A DNA stretch of 64,000 bases from contig NZ_RBIR01000002.1 of the NCBI RefSeq assembly GCF_003634095.1, positions 434,001 through 498,000 of the forward strand, written 5' to 3'. Under the pieces are notes generated by a model. The model did not search any database and was not told the origin of the DNA. It saw nothing but the letters and a program-made list of their open reading frames with translations. This stretch comes from Arthrobacter oryzae (lineage in GTDB: Bacteria > Actinomycetota > Actinomycetes > Actinomycetales > Micrococcaceae). The translations under genes and the position numbers were made by a program. Every line of letters starts with the position of its first letter. Position 1 is the stretch's first letter. Positions 9,291-18,158 of the stretch are shown here, piece after piece.

Positions 9291-9488
9291 GGTTCCAGCC
9301 TATCGGCACGGCTGCTGCAGCCTCGGTTCATGACAGGTACGGGCCGGGCTGCGGCGGCTCTTGACCGGCAGGATATGATGAAAACATCATTCCATCAACC
9401 CGCGCATTGCCGGCGCCCCGCCGCGCCGCCTTGCGGGAAAGCGCCTTCCTGCCATGAGTTTCGTTCCCGCCCAGCCCGTCGGCCGCCG

Positions 9489-9974
9489 ATGATCTCCCCC
9501 GCGCAAACCCCGTTGTATGAGATCAAGGCCAATCTGTTCAAGGCCCTCGCCCATCCGGCCCGCATCCGGATCCTTGAGCTTTTGGCAGCTGCACCGGACA
9601 CTGCCGCCCCGGTCAGCTACCTGCTGGCGGAGACCGGGCTGGAGGCCTCGCACCTGTCCCAGCACCTGGCCACGCTGCGCCGGCACGGGGTGGTGACGTC
9701 CGTCAGGTCGGCAAACGTGGTGACCTACCGGCTGGCCCACCCCAAGATCTCTGAACTGCTCGCGATTGCCCGCGTCTTCCTGCTGGACACCCTGGCCGGC
9801 TCCAGCGAACAGCTGCGGATCGCGCGGGGACTGCCTGGCGGACACCTCGAGAGCGCAGCAAACCCAGCCGCCGTGGCCGGTCCGGGCGGCGCAGATCAGC
9901 TGGACGTCCCAGGTCAACTGGACGGCGCAGGTCAGCTGGGCGGCGCAGGTCAACGCGGCAGCGCAGCGCCGTGA
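9489..9974 (+). CDS. ArsR-family transcriptional regulator
   Basis: 161 residues from ATG 9489, chosen because the ArsR fold begins immediately (LYEIKANLFKALAHPARIRILELL). The winged helix is intact, with TGLEASHLSQHLATLRRHGVV as recognition helix. No classic ELCVC metal-binding cysteines are present, so the effector is not a simple thiol-bound metal. The last 30 residues are a degenerate six-residue repeat rich in Gly, Gln, Leu and Ala. The stop overlaps the GTG of the SulP transporter gene (GTGA). The regulator therefore very likely controls that transporter. A longer frame upstream is open but not protein-like. Confidence 0.88.
   Translation: MISPAQTPLYEIKANLFKALAHPARIRILELLAAAPDTAAPVSYLLAETGLEASHLSQHLATLRRHGVVTSVRSANVVTYRLAHPKISELLAIARVFLLDTLAGSSEQLRIARGLPGGHLESAANPAAVAGPGGADQLDVPGQLDGAGQLGGAGQRGSAAP
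9885..9966 (+). repeat. 18-base degenerate tandem repeat in the arsR-like gene 3' end
   Basis: About four and a half copies of a unit like GGCGGCGCAGGTCAGCTG run to the end of the regulator gene, just before the SulP start. They keep the reading frame, so copy changes would only lengthen the tail. Confidence 0.7.
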
Positions 9975-11668
9975 CCTCCACCCGCGCGTCAGGCCCGGCC
10001 GGGGCAGCCACCAGGGGCCGGGGCCGCTTCGCCCGGTTTGTGCCCTCGCGCCGCGATTACGAGCTCCTGCGCTCCGCCTGGAAGACCGACCTGTTCGCCG
10101 GCATCACGGTGGGCATCGTGGCGCTCCCCCTGGCGCTGGCCTTCGGGGTCAGTTCCGGGGTGGGGGCTGAGGCAGGACTGATCACCGCGGTGGTGGCCGG
10201 GCTGGTCGCCGCCGTCATGGGCGGGTCCCCTGTCCAGGTCTCCGGTCCGACCGGCGCCATGGTGGTGGTCCTGGCCCCGGTGGTCGCGGCCCACGGCGTC
10301 GGCAGCATTGCCCTGGTCTCGGTACTGGCCGGGCTGCTGGTCGTGGTCCTGGGAGCCAGCGGGCTCGGCCGGGCCGTCGCGTTCATCCCCTGGCCTGTTG
10401 TGGAGGGATTCACCCTCGGCATTGCCGCCATTATCTTCCTCCAGCAGGTGCCCCTGGCCACGGGCACGGCGGGGACGCCGGGCCACAACACCCTGGTGGC
10501 CGCCGTCGAGAGCGCTGCACAGGCCACGGTGCCGACGGTGCTGCAGACGCTCGCCGTGGTGGCGGGAGTCGCGGCCGTGATGTATGTGCTCCCCAGGTTC
10601 AACAAGTCCCTGCCCGCGAGCCTGATCGCGGTGTTGCTCGCCACCGTCGTGACAGAGGCGCTGGCCCTGGACATACCCCGGATCGGCGCACTCCCGCACT
10701 CCCTGCCGGCGCCCTCCATGCCGTCCGTGGACCCCGCCGCACTGGGCGGCCTGCTCATGCCTGCCGTCTCCGTCGCCACTCTCGCCGCCATCGAATCCCT
10801 GCTCTCGGCCCGGGTGGCCTCGGGCATGGTGGGTCCGGACGGCCGTCCGTCCGGCGCGTACAGCCCCGACCGGGAGCTCACGGGCCAGGGGCTGGCGTCG
10901 ATCGCTGCTGGCTTCTTCGGAGGCATGCCGGCCACCGGCGCGATCGCCCGAACCGCCGTGAACGTCCGCTCCGGGGCCAAGACGCGGCTGGCCGCCGTGG
11001 TGCACGCCCTGGTGCTGCTGGCCATCATCTATCTGGCGGCTGGGCTGGTCGGCAGGATCCCCCTGGCGGCGCTGGCCGGCATCCTCATGGTCACGGCCAC
11101 CCGCATGGTCTCGCGGTACACGGTGACGGCGATCCTCAGGTCGACCCGGGCCGACGCCGCGGTGTTCGTGACCACCGCCCTCATCACGGTCGCCTTCGAC
11201 CTCATTGTGGCCATCCAGATCGGACTCGCCGCGGCAGCGGTCTTCACGTTGCGGACGTTCGCGTCCCTGAGCGGGGTCCGGCGCGAGGCGTTGCCGGGGC
11301 CCTCGGTTCCGGGGGACGAGCACATCGCCATTTTCCGGCTGGACGGGGCCATGTTCTTCGGCGCCGCGGAGCGGGTCCTGCAGGAGATGAGCCAAGTCAA
11401 GGACGTCCAGGTGGCCATCATCCGGCTGTCCCAGCTGCGGATGCTGGATGCTACCGGTGCCCACATGCTGGTCGAGGTGATCTCCGCGCTCGAGCTGCGC
11501 GGCGTGACGGTGCTGCTCAAGGGGGTCCAGCCGCAGCATCTGGCGCTCGTGACCAATGTGGGCGTCATCCGCTCACTGCGCCATCACAAGCACCTGTTCA
11601 CGTCCCTCGCGGACGCCGTCGAGCATGCCCGGAGCCATGTGGTGCGGAACGCGGCCGCTAGCGCTTGA
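9971..11668 (+). CDS. SulP-family anion transporter with STAS domain
   Basis: A 565-residue SLC26/SulP carrier. The N-terminal part (DLFAGITVGIVALPLALAFG, residues about 38-57, then PVQVSGPTGAMVVVL) is the signature region for this family. Ten or more helices follow, and a cytosolic STAS domain occupies about residues 440-550 (RLSQLRMLDATGAHML). Members carry sulfate, bicarbonate or dicarboxylates; the substrate here is not determined. It is coupled to the upstream ArsR gene by a GTGA overlap, implying transcriptional control by that regulator. The 3' end overlaps a convergent DUF3188 gene by 11 bases. Confidence 0.93.
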   Translation: MTSTRASGPAGAATRGRGRFARFVPSRRDYELLRSAWKTDLFAGITVGIVALPLALAFGVSSGVGAEAGLITAVVAGLVAAVMGGSPVQVSGPTGAMVVVLAPVVAAHGVGSIALVSVLAGLLVVVLGASGLGRAVAFIPWPVVEGFTLGIAAIIFLQQVPLATGTAGTPGHNTLVAAVESAAQATVPTVLQTLAVVAGVAAVMYVLPRFNKSLPASLIAVLLATVVTEALALDIPRIGALPHSLPAPSMPSVDPAALGGLLMPAVSVATLAAIESLLSARVASGMVGPDGRPSGAYSPDRELTGQGLASIAAGFFGGMPATGAIARTAVNVRSGAKTRLAAVVHALVLLAIIYLAAGLVGRIPLAALAGILMVTATRMVSRYTVTAILRSTRADAAVFVTTALITVAFDLIVAIQIGLAAAAVFTLRTFASLSGVRREALPGPSVPGDEHIAIFRLDGAMFFGAAERVLQEMSQVKDVQVAIIRLSQLRMLDATGAHMLVEVISALELRGVTVLLKGVQPQHLALVTNVGVIRSLRHHKHLFTSLADAVEHARSHVVRNAAASA

Positions 11669-11882
11669 GGTTCTTACGGACCGACTGGCCGCGGACGACG
11701 ACCCCGGCCAGGTGCAGGATCAGGCCCAGCCCGATGACCGGGAGCGAGGCCACGGCGAGGGCCTGGTTGCCGGTGCTGTTGCCCACCACGTTCAGGACGA
11801 TGCCTACGGCGATCAGGCCCATGGCGCCGAAGACGAGCACCTTGTAGGTGGTTGACGCGGTGGCCCAGAATTCATTCAGCAC
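11658..11882 (-). CDS. DUF3188 small membrane protein
   Basis: A 74-residue protein with two transmembrane segments (residues about 14-34 and 43-63) and a basic tail (RGQSVRKNLKR). It resembles the DUF3188 proteins common in Micrococcaceae; no function is known. The GTG start at 11882 has TAGACT six bases upstream, so the message is probably leaderless. The gene ends inside the SulP coding sequence on the other strand. Confidence 0.75.
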   Translation of the reverse strand: MLNEFWATASTTYKVLVFGAMGLIAVGIVLNVVGNSTGNQALAVASLPVIGLGLILHLAGVVVRGQSVRKNLKR

Positions 11883-12005
11883 CGTGCCAGTCTACCGGGG
11901 CGCACGACGCGGGCGGCGGGGCGGGCCCCGGGAGGCGCCATTTATCTGGCGACACCGGCATACGGGCGCGTCGGGCATTTCGCGCGTCGCGAGGCAATTC
12001 CCGCG

Positions 12006-12941
12006 TCAGAAGAATGCTTCCTGCACGGCCGGAACGTCGGAGCTGTGATTCCCGAGTTCGATCACCCGGGCCTTGAGCTGCCCCAGGTTCACCACGAATT
12101 CCAGTTCGCTGCTGTCCAGCGCCGCGACCGCGATGCTGCCGCTGAGGGAGGCGATCTCGAAGCCGTGGTCCCCCGAGTCGAACCCGTGCGGATACGGGTG
12201 CCGGGCGGCCCTCCCGCGGACGCCGTCCAGCAGGCAGGCGCGCTCCGACAGGCCGGGCCGTTGCCATGGTTCGTCGACGATTCCGAAGCCGCCCGCCGGG
12301 ACCCTGGACAGAAGTGTCCGGGCCTCCCCGGCCAGCCGTCCGTTCAGGGCATCGAGTTCGACGGCGGCTGCCGGGCTCACCAGTGCCGCGGCCTTGGCGG
12401 CGGACCGGACCTGCTGCGGCAGCCCGGCGTCGCGGGTGATCATGTCCTCAAGGATCCGAACCAGCCGGCCGTCGTCGGCACGGGCGACGTAGCGGGCGAC
12501 GACGGCGCCCTGCTCGGCCAGCCGGTTCCATTTGCGCAGGTGGGATGCGGTTCCCACCTTGCTGGCACCGCCGGCGAAGGTGGCGACATAGAGCCAGTGC
12601 GGCTGCATGAGGTAGGCGCGCAGGCCGGGCGGAACCCGGCCGCCGCGGTGGAAGTCGTGGATGAGCCGGGAGTCGTCCAGCACAAAGCACCGTTCGCACT
12701 GGCTGCTCTTCACGGCCGGCGCCTGCTCCGGGCACAGGACGTGGTCCCGGGCCGCCGGTCCGTGCACCACGTGGCGCCCGAGGCAGGACTTCCCCTCCGC
12801 GGCGATCCGGAAGCCGAGCCGGGTTCCGGCGTCGAGCGTCAGGTCGGTGAACACGCCGTCGCTGTCCTGGAGCCGCAGCACGGGAACCGACGCCTGACCC
12901 TCCCAAAAGACCCCGTGAACCAGATAACGGGCATCGGGCAC
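12006..12941 (-). CDS. DUF2797 protein
   Basis: 311 residues. The central part has a cysteine cluster (CLGRH then LCPEQ, and SQCERC about 25 residues later) that could bind zinc. It is followed by LYVATFAGGASKVGTASHLRKWNRLAEQGA, which resembles the start of a GIY-YIG-like fold with VG..S/R spacing, although the catalytic tyrosines are not obvious. This matches the DUF2797 family, whose role is unknown. GTG 12941 is preceded by a good AGGAG site seven bases upstream. A possible GIY-YIG relation is only a visual impression. Confidence 0.75.
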   Translation of the reverse strand: MPDARYLVHGVFWEGQASVPVLRLQDSDGVFTDLTLDAGTRLGFRIAAEGKSCLGRHVVHGPAARDHVLCPEQAPAVKSSQCERCFVLDDSRLIHDFHRGGRVPPGLRAYLMQPHWLYVATFAGGASKVGTASHLRKWNRLAEQGAVVARYVARADDGRLVRILEDMITRDAGLPQQVRSAAKAAALVSPAAAVELDALNGRLAGEARTLLSRVPAGGFGIVDEPWQRPGLSERACLLDGVRGRAARHPYPHGFDSGDHGFEIASLSGSIAVAALDSSELEFVVNLGQLKARVIELGNHSSDVPAVQEAFF

Positions 12942-12966
12942 GGGGTCTCCTCAAGTGGTGGGGCCG

Positions 12967-13833
12967 CTACAGGGCCGGCTGCACCCCAAAGGCTACCGCG
13001 AGCTTCATGATCTTCTCGGCCCGGCCCAGGCGCGGCAGGTCGGAGCCGTCCCGGATGACGCGGCCGCTGGCTTCGAAGTCGGCCATGAAGTCCGTGGCCC
13101 AGGCGACGTCGGACGGGGTGGGGCTGATGACCTCGTTGATGACCGGGGTCTGGTCGATCGCCAGGCAGAGCTTTCCGGTCATCCCCATCATCACGGTGAT
13201 GCCGGTCTGTTCGCGCAGGATCGGGTGGTTCGTGCCGACCGTGGGGCCGTCGATGGGGCCGGGCAGGTTGCCGACGCGGCTGGCCACTACCAGCTTGGCG
13301 CGCGGGTAGGCCATGGCCTCCGGGGTGGCCGCCATGCCGGTGTCGCGGCGGAAATCGCCGGAGCCGAAGGCCAGGCGGAAGGCGCCCTGGGCTTTGGCGA
13401 TGTTGTTGGCTTCCTCGATGCCGACGGCGGATTCCACCAGCGCAATCACCGGCGTCTTGCCGTCCATCCGGTGGAAGCTCTCCGTGACTTGGTCGGCCGA
13501 TTCTGTCTTGGCCAGCATGATGCCCAGCAGGCCGGGGGTGCCGCGCAGCCCGGCGAGGTCATCGGCCCAGAACGGGCTGGTGGCGTCGTTGATCCGAACC
13601 CACGCGCTGCCGCCGGCGGTCAGCCAGTTCACGACGTTGGCGCGGGCGGTGTCCTTCTGCGACGGGTCCACTGCGTCTTCGATGTCGAGGATGATCGCAT
13701 CGGCCCGGGAGACGGCGGACTGGTCAAAGAGTTCGGGCTTCATCGCGTTGACCAGCAGCCAGGAGCGGGCGATGTCGGCCGGGATGTTGCGCTGGGGCCG
13801 TAGGGATTCGGCGGTGGTGGTGGTAGAGGTCAT
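12967..13833 (-). CDS. CoA ester lyase (HpcH/HpaI, CitE-like)
   Basis: 288 residues of the citrate-lyase-beta-like family, which cleaves or forms malyl-, citramalyl- or beta-methylmalyl-CoA using Mg2+. Visible are AIILDIEDAV for metal binding, WVRIND, PVIALVESAVGI with the catalytic Glu, and FGSGDFRRDTG with the metal-binding Asp. The length fits stand-alone CitE-like enzymes, not the citrate lyase subunit, and no citrate lyase alpha or gamma gene is near. ATG 13833 has TAGCGT six bases upstream. The substrate cannot be assigned. Confidence 0.9.
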   Translation of the reverse strand: MTSTTTTAESLRPQRNIPADIARSWLLVNAMKPELFDQSAVSRADAIILDIEDAVDPSQKDTARANVVNWLTAGGSAWVRINDATSPFWADDLAGLRGTPGLLGIMLAKTESADQVTESFHRMDGKTPVIALVESAVGIEEANNIAKAQGAFRLAFGSGDFRRDTGMAATPEAMAYPRAKLVVASRVGNLPGPIDGPTVGTNHPILREQTGITVMMGMTGKLCLAIDQTPVINEVISPTPSDVAWATDFMADFEASGRVIRDGSDLPRLGRAEKIMKLAVAFGVQPAL

Positions 13834-13922
13834 GCATCTACGCTAGCCGCCCGGGGGCCTTTGCGGCTAAGCGATCCGGCCCTCCGGGGCGACCATTACG
13901 ACCAAAATCACATCCGCGCCCA

Positions 13923-13979
13923 ACCGGCTGGCAGCAGGAGCCGTTTTTCAGCGCTCAAACGGCATCCCTGCCAGCCGGT
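13923..13979 (-). terminator. Nested hairpin after the aldo/keto reductase gene
   Basis: Outer 12-base arms ACCGGCTGGCAG / CTGCCAGCCGGT enclose inner arms GCCGTTT / AAACGGC. It lies 18 bases past the reductase stop and before the lyase promoter. It is probably a terminator; the short T-run lies inside the structure rather than after it. Confidence 0.6.
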
Positions 13980-13996
13980 CGGGAACAAAGGGGAGG

Positions 13997-14992
13997 CTAG
14001 GGGATGTTGCTGCCCCGCGCCGTCACCCAAAGGCCGTACCACTCGGCGCGGGTCAGGCCGGCGGCGGCCTCGGCGGCACCGGCGCAGGCGCGGATCCGGC
14101 CGGGCTTGGCGGTGCCGATCACGGGCGCGATCCCTGCCGGGTGCTTCATGAGCCAGCCCAGCACGATCGCCTCCCCCGTGGTTCCCTTCTCTGCGGCCAG
14201 GGCGGCCACGAGGGCGCTGGTGGCCTCCTCCGCCGGCGACGGCTCGGCGGCCGGCGCCCCGGTGTACAGCCCGCGGGCCAGCGAGCCGTAGGCCTGCAGC
14301 CCGATGCCATGCCGGACACAATGCTCAACGGTTCCGTGCGGGAAGCTGTAGTCCGTGCCCTCGGCATGGTTGACCAGCACGGTGCTTTCGAGCCAGGCCC
14401 GCTTCAGCAGGCTCATTTCGAGCTGGTTGGCCACGACGGGCGCCTCGAGGCGGTCCTGCAGCATCTCGATCTGCGGCCCCGACATGTTGGACACGCCGAT
14501 CGCCCGCACCTTGCCCTCGGCCATGAGCTCCCCGACGGCGGACGCCACCTCCGCCGGGTCCATCAGGGGATCGGGCCGGTGCAGCATGAGCACGTCCACA
14601 TAGTCCGTCCGGAGCCGGGCCAGGCTTTCGTTCACCCGTTCCAGGATGCCGTCCCGGCTCAGGTCGTAATACGCCTCCAGGCCCTGTTCGCCCAGCCGGA
14701 TGCCGCACTTGGTCTGCAGACGGATCTTTTCCCGCAGCCCGGGGGTGCGGGCCAGGACCTCGCCGAAGACGGCCTCGGCCTTGCCGTTGCGGTAAATGTC
14801 CGCGTGGTCAAAGAGCGTTATCCCGGCGTCCAGTGCCGCTTCGACGGCGGCAGCCGCCTCGTCCACATCCGCGGACGAGTACGGCTGCGCGGACCAGCTG
14901 CCGCCCAGGCCCATGCAGCCATAGATGAGCTCCTGGCCCAGCGCCACTCCCGCGGCGGACGTGCCGGACGCCGCGGCCGGTGCGGGGCTCAC
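13997..14992 (-). CDS. Aldo/keto reductase
   Basis: 331 residues forming the TIM-barrel NADPH-dependent reductase family. It shows GITLFDHADIYRNGKAEAVFGEVL with the catalytic Asp and Tyr, QTKCGI with the lysine, DYVDVLMLHRPDPLMDP with the histidine, and RAIGVSNMSGPQIEML. It is closest in pattern to YdhF-like enzymes. The GTG start overlaps the stop of the upstream GH13 gene (GTGA), so the reductase is translated with the glucosidase and is probably regulated by the divergent ROK repressor. A role in converting a released sugar is inferred from this context only. Confidence 0.92.
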   Translation of the reverse strand: MSPAPAAASGTSAAGVALGQELIYGCMGLGGSWSAQPYSSADVDEAAAAVEAALDAGITLFDHADIYRNGKAEAVFGEVLARTPGLREKIRLQTKCGIRLGEQGLEAYYDLSRDGILERVNESLARLRTDYVDVLMLHRPDPLMDPAEVASAVGELMAEGKVRAIGVSNMSGPQIEMLQDRLEAPVVANQLEMSLLKRAWLESTVLVNHAEGTDYSFPHGTVEHCVRHGIGLQAYGSLARGLYTGAPAAEPSPAEEATSALVAALAAEKGTTGEAIVLGWLMKHPAGIAPVIGTAKPGRIRACAGAAEAAAGLTRAEWYGLWVTARGSNIP

Positions 14993-16695
14993 CGCAGCCA
15001 GACGGTGGTGTTGGCCGGCAGCAGGCCGCCGTCGAGCGGGCCGCTGCTGACCAGCACCTCGCCAAGGGGCAGTTCAACGGGTGTATCGCCGAAGTTGGTC
15101 ACCGTCTGCCAGCCGCCCGGGCGGCTGAAGTGCAGCACGTCGGCGGCGCCGGACTCCAGCCACTGGAGTTCCTCCGAGGTCTGGAGTTCGCGGCGCAGCT
15201 TCAAGGCCTGCCGGTAGAGCTCCAGGGTGGACCCTTCCACACCGTCTTCCGCGGCAACGGCGTAGCGGCTGAACCAGGCCGGCTGCGGCAGGTGCGCGCC
15301 GCCGGCGCCGAAACCGAACGAGTCGCCCTCCGGGGACCAAGGCAGCGGCACGCGGCAGCCGTCGCGGCCGATCTCCACACCCTTGTTCCGGAAGAAGGTG
15401 GGGTCCTGGCGCTCGGTGTCGGGGATCTCCGCGACTTCCTGCAGGCCCAGCTCCTCGCCCTGGTACAGGTAGGCGGATCCCGGCAGGGCCAGCATCAGGA
15501 GGGTGGCGGCTCGGGCCCGGCGCAGGCCGAGTTCGACGTCGAGCTCCTCGGGCGGTGCGCCGGCCAGCAGCCAGCCCTTGCCGTCCTGGCCCTGGGCGTG
15601 CTTGCCGCCGCCCTTCGGCAGCCCGTAGCGGGTGGCGTGGCGGACGACGTCGTGGTTGGAGAAGACCCACGTGGAGGAGGCGCCGGATTCCGTGGCGTCG
15701 GCGAGATTCCGGGTGATGATTTCGCGGAACTCTCCGGCGTCGAAGTCGGCCTGCAGGAGGTCGAAGTTGAATGCCTGGCCGAGGCCCTGCGGGCTGGCGT
15801 AGCGGGCGCGCCGGCTCTCGTGCACCCAGGCTTCGGCGACGGCGGTGCGCGGCGGGTGGTACTCGTTGAAGACCTCACGCCATTCGGCGTAGATCTCGTG
15901 GACTTCGTCCCGGTCCCAGAACGGGTGCGAGCCGTCCGGGAAACCGTCGGTGCCGGTGTTGGCCGCGCTCAGCTCCACCTTGGAGATGAGCGGCTCGGTG
16001 AGGTCCTTGGTCAGGGCGTGGGCGACGTCGACGCGGAAGCCGTCCACGCCGCGGTCTGACCAGAAGCGCAGTGTCTTGAGGAAGTCCTCGCGGATTTCGC
16101 GGTTGGCCCAGTTCAGGTCCGGCTGTTCCTTGGCGAAAATGTGCATGTACCACTGGCCGGGCGTGCCGTCGGGCTCGGTGATGCGCTCCCAGGCGGGGCC
16201 GCCGAACACCGACTCCCAGTCCGACGGCGGGATCTCGCCGTTTTCGCCCTGGCCGTCGCGGAAGATGTAGCGCTCGCGGGCCGCCGAGCCCTTCGGGGAC
16301 GCCAGGGCCTCGCGGAACCATTCGTGCCGGTTCGAGGAGTGGTTGGGGACGATGTCCGCGATCAGCTTGATGCCGGCGGCGTGCAGGGCGGCGGACATCT
16401 CATCGAAGTCGGCCAGGGTGCCGAGCTTGGGGTCCACGTCGCGGTAATCGTCGACGTCGTAGCCGCCGTCGGCCAGCGCCGAGGGGTAGAAGGGGGACAG
16501 CCAGACGGCGTCGATCCCGAGTTCCTTCAGGTACGGGACCTTGGCGGTGATGCCCTTGATATCGCCCAGGCCGTCACCGTTGGAATCGGAGAAGCTCCGC
16601 GGGTAGATCTGGTATACCGAGGCCTGGCGCCACCAGTTGGGGTCGGCGGCGAGGTCGGAACCGGACAGGGTTGCCAGCGTGGCGGTGTTGGACAA
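14989..16695 (-). CDS. GH13 alpha-glucosidase (oligo-1,6-glucosidase type)
   Basis: 568 residues, a cytoplasmic hydrolase of short alpha-glucosides. GH13 conserved regions are all present: IADIVPNHSS, DGFRVDVAHAL carrying the Asp nucleophile, AVAEAW with the acid/base Glu, and FSNHDVVRH. The QIYPRSFSDSNGDGLGDIKGI opening and overall size fit GH13 subfamilies 23/30 of Actinobacteria, often annotated AglA. No signal peptide is seen. The start ATG 16695 faces a ROK regulator across an AT-rich intergenic region with an inverted repeat. It is cotranscribed with a downstream aldo/keto reductase. Confidence 0.95.
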   Translation of the reverse strand: MSNTATLATLSGSDLAADPNWWRQASVYQIYPRSFSDSNGDGLGDIKGITAKVPYLKELGIDAVWLSPFYPSALADGGYDVDDYRDVDPKLGTLADFDEMSAALHAAGIKLIADIVPNHSSNRHEWFREALASPKGSAARERYIFRDGQGENGEIPPSDWESVFGGPAWERITEPDGTPGQWYMHIFAKEQPDLNWANREIREDFLKTLRFWSDRGVDGFRVDVAHALTKDLTEPLISKVELSAANTGTDGFPDGSHPFWDRDEVHEIYAEWREVFNEYHPPRTAVAEAWVHESRRARYASPQGLGQAFNFDLLQADFDAGEFREIITRNLADATESGASSTWVFSNHDVVRHATRYGLPKGGGKHAQGQDGKGWLLAGAPPEELDVELGLRRARAATLLMLALPGSAYLYQGEELGLQEVAEIPDTERQDPTFFRNKGVEIGRDGCRVPLPWSPEGDSFGFGAGGAHLPQPAWFSRYAVAAEDGVEGSTLELYRQALKLRRELQTSEELQWLESGAADVLHFSRPGGWQTVTNFGDTPVELPLGEVLVSSGPLDGGLLPANTTVWLR

Positions 16696-16733
16696 GGGAT
16701 GATCCTTCGGGGCCGGGAATGAGCTTCTGTTAT

Positions 16734-16750
16734 TTTAGATACAAGCTAAA
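16734..16750. promoter_or_regulatory. Candidate ROK operator between GH13 and ROK genes
   Basis: TTTAG-N7-CTAAA, a perfect five-base inverted repeat, sits in a 50-base AT-rich island in otherwise GC-rich DNA. It lies between two divergent genes. Candidate -10/-35 hexamers for both directions overlap it. Operator function is inferred from position. Confidence 0.4.
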
Positions 16751-16797
16751 TATATTGCCTGAACAATTATGGGTCCGGGAACAGAAGAGGTCAAGAA

Positions 16798-17976
16798 GTG
16801 ATGCCGCACGCAGCCGCCGCCACGCCGCAGCTGCTGCGCCGCGTCAACGCCCAGGCCGTGCTGCGCCACATCCGCGGCGTGGACGTCGCCACCGGATCCG
16901 AGCTGATGGCCCTGACCGGCCTGACCCGCGCCTCCGTGATCGCCGTTTGCGAGGACCTGATCAGCCGCGGCTGGATCGTGGAAGTGGACCAGCCCCGGAC
17001 AGACCCGGACAACCCGCGGAAGGGCCGCCCGGCCCGGCGGTTTGCCTTCAACCGGGAGGCCGGCGTGGTGCTGGGCCTCGACATCGGCGCCGCAACCACC
17101 ACCGCCGCCGTGGCCGATCTCCGCGGCACGGTCATCGGCCGGTCCAGCGAGAGCTTCCGCGCAGAGGACATCCCGGCGCAGGAGCGGATCAGCGTCATCG
17201 ACCTGGTCTGCCGCCAGGCGCTGGAGGCCGCGGGAACAGGCCCGGGCAGGGTGCTGGCCGTCGGGGCCGGAATCGCCGCGCCCGTGGACCGGGACGGGAA
17301 CGTGCTCGTGACCCAGCGGTTCTGGAGCCTGTTCGACGTCGGGCTCCGCTCCGCGCTGAAGGACCTGCACGGCTGGACAGTGCTCCTGGAGAACGACGCC
17401 AACCTGGCCGCGCTCGGCGAGCGCTGGCGGGGCTCCGGCGCGGGCGTAGACGATCTGGTGGTGCTCCTGGCGGGCGAACGCCTGGGTGCCGGGGTGATGG
17501 AATCCGGGCGGCTGCTCCATGGCAGGGGCGGGGCCGCAGGCGAGATGGGATTTCTGGACATGGTGGAGGGCGTTGGCTCCAGCGACGGAATCGCCGCCCT
17601 CGCGAGGCGGTGGTCCGCGGCCGACGGCGGACCTTCCGCAGGCGGTCCCGCCAGCGCGCCGCGCGTTTTCGAGGACGCGGCGGCAGGCGACACGGCGGCG
17701 CTGGCCATCCTGGACCGGATGTCGGAGCGGATGGCACGCGTCATCGCTTCGATCGCGAGCCTGATCAATCCCGAGCAGGTGGTGATCGGCGGCGCCGTCG
17801 CCGAGTCCGCAGGCGCCCTGCTGCCCGGCATCACCGCCGCGCTTCCTCGTTTCACGGCCACACCCCCGAGGGTGACGGTCTCGCCGCTGGGCGACGCGAT
17901 CGTCACGGTCGGCGCGGTCCGGCACGCGCTGGATTACGTCGAGGCGAACGCGCTGGATCTGGCACCGGCCGGCTGA
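16798..17976 (+). CDS. ROK-family transcriptional regulator
   Basis: 392 residues: an N-terminal winged helix (about 10-75, LLRRVNAQAVLRHIRG and LTGLTRASVIAVCEDLISRGW) followed by a ROK domain with the sugar-kinase-like phosphate loop GLDIGAATTTAAVADL. Members repress sugar genes until bound by a sugar. The usual ROK zinc motif CxCGxxGCxE is missing: after HGRGGAAGEMGFLDM the cysteines are replaced by EGVGSSDG. Ligand sensing may therefore differ. GTG 16798 is directly followed by ATG 16801, which may be the real start, with AGAAGAGG upstream. It is divergent from the GH13 operon it probably controls. Confidence 0.9.
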   Translation: MMPHAAAATPQLLRRVNAQAVLRHIRGVDVATGSELMALTGLTRASVIAVCEDLISRGWIVEVDQPRTDPDNPRKGRPARRFAFNREAGVVLGLDIGAATTTAAVADLRGTVIGRSSESFRAEDIPAQERISVIDLVCRQALEAAGTGPGRVLAVGAGIAAPVDRDGNVLVTQRFWSLFDVGLRSALKDLHGWTVLLENDANLAALGERWRGSGAGVDDLVVLLAGERLGAGVMESGRLLHGRGGAAGEMGFLDMVEGVGSSDGIAALARRWSAADGGPSAGGPASAPRVFEDAAAGDTAALAILDRMSERMARVIASIASLINPEQVVIGGAVAESAGALLPGITAALPRFTATPPRVTVSPLGDAIVTVGAVRHALDYVEANALDLAPAG

Positions 17977-18158
17977 GCACCTGCCGTGCACCGCCGGCCG
18001 TTTCTCAAGATTCGACAACGATTGGATACGCGAGTCGCAGGTTTGGCGCAGAATTCCCGTTGTTCCGGCCCGCCATCCGTAGACTGACGTCATTCTTCGG
18101 TCTCCCGCGGCCGTTCAGCTGACCCGTCGGCTGGACGGCGGTCTCATGAAAGATAAAC

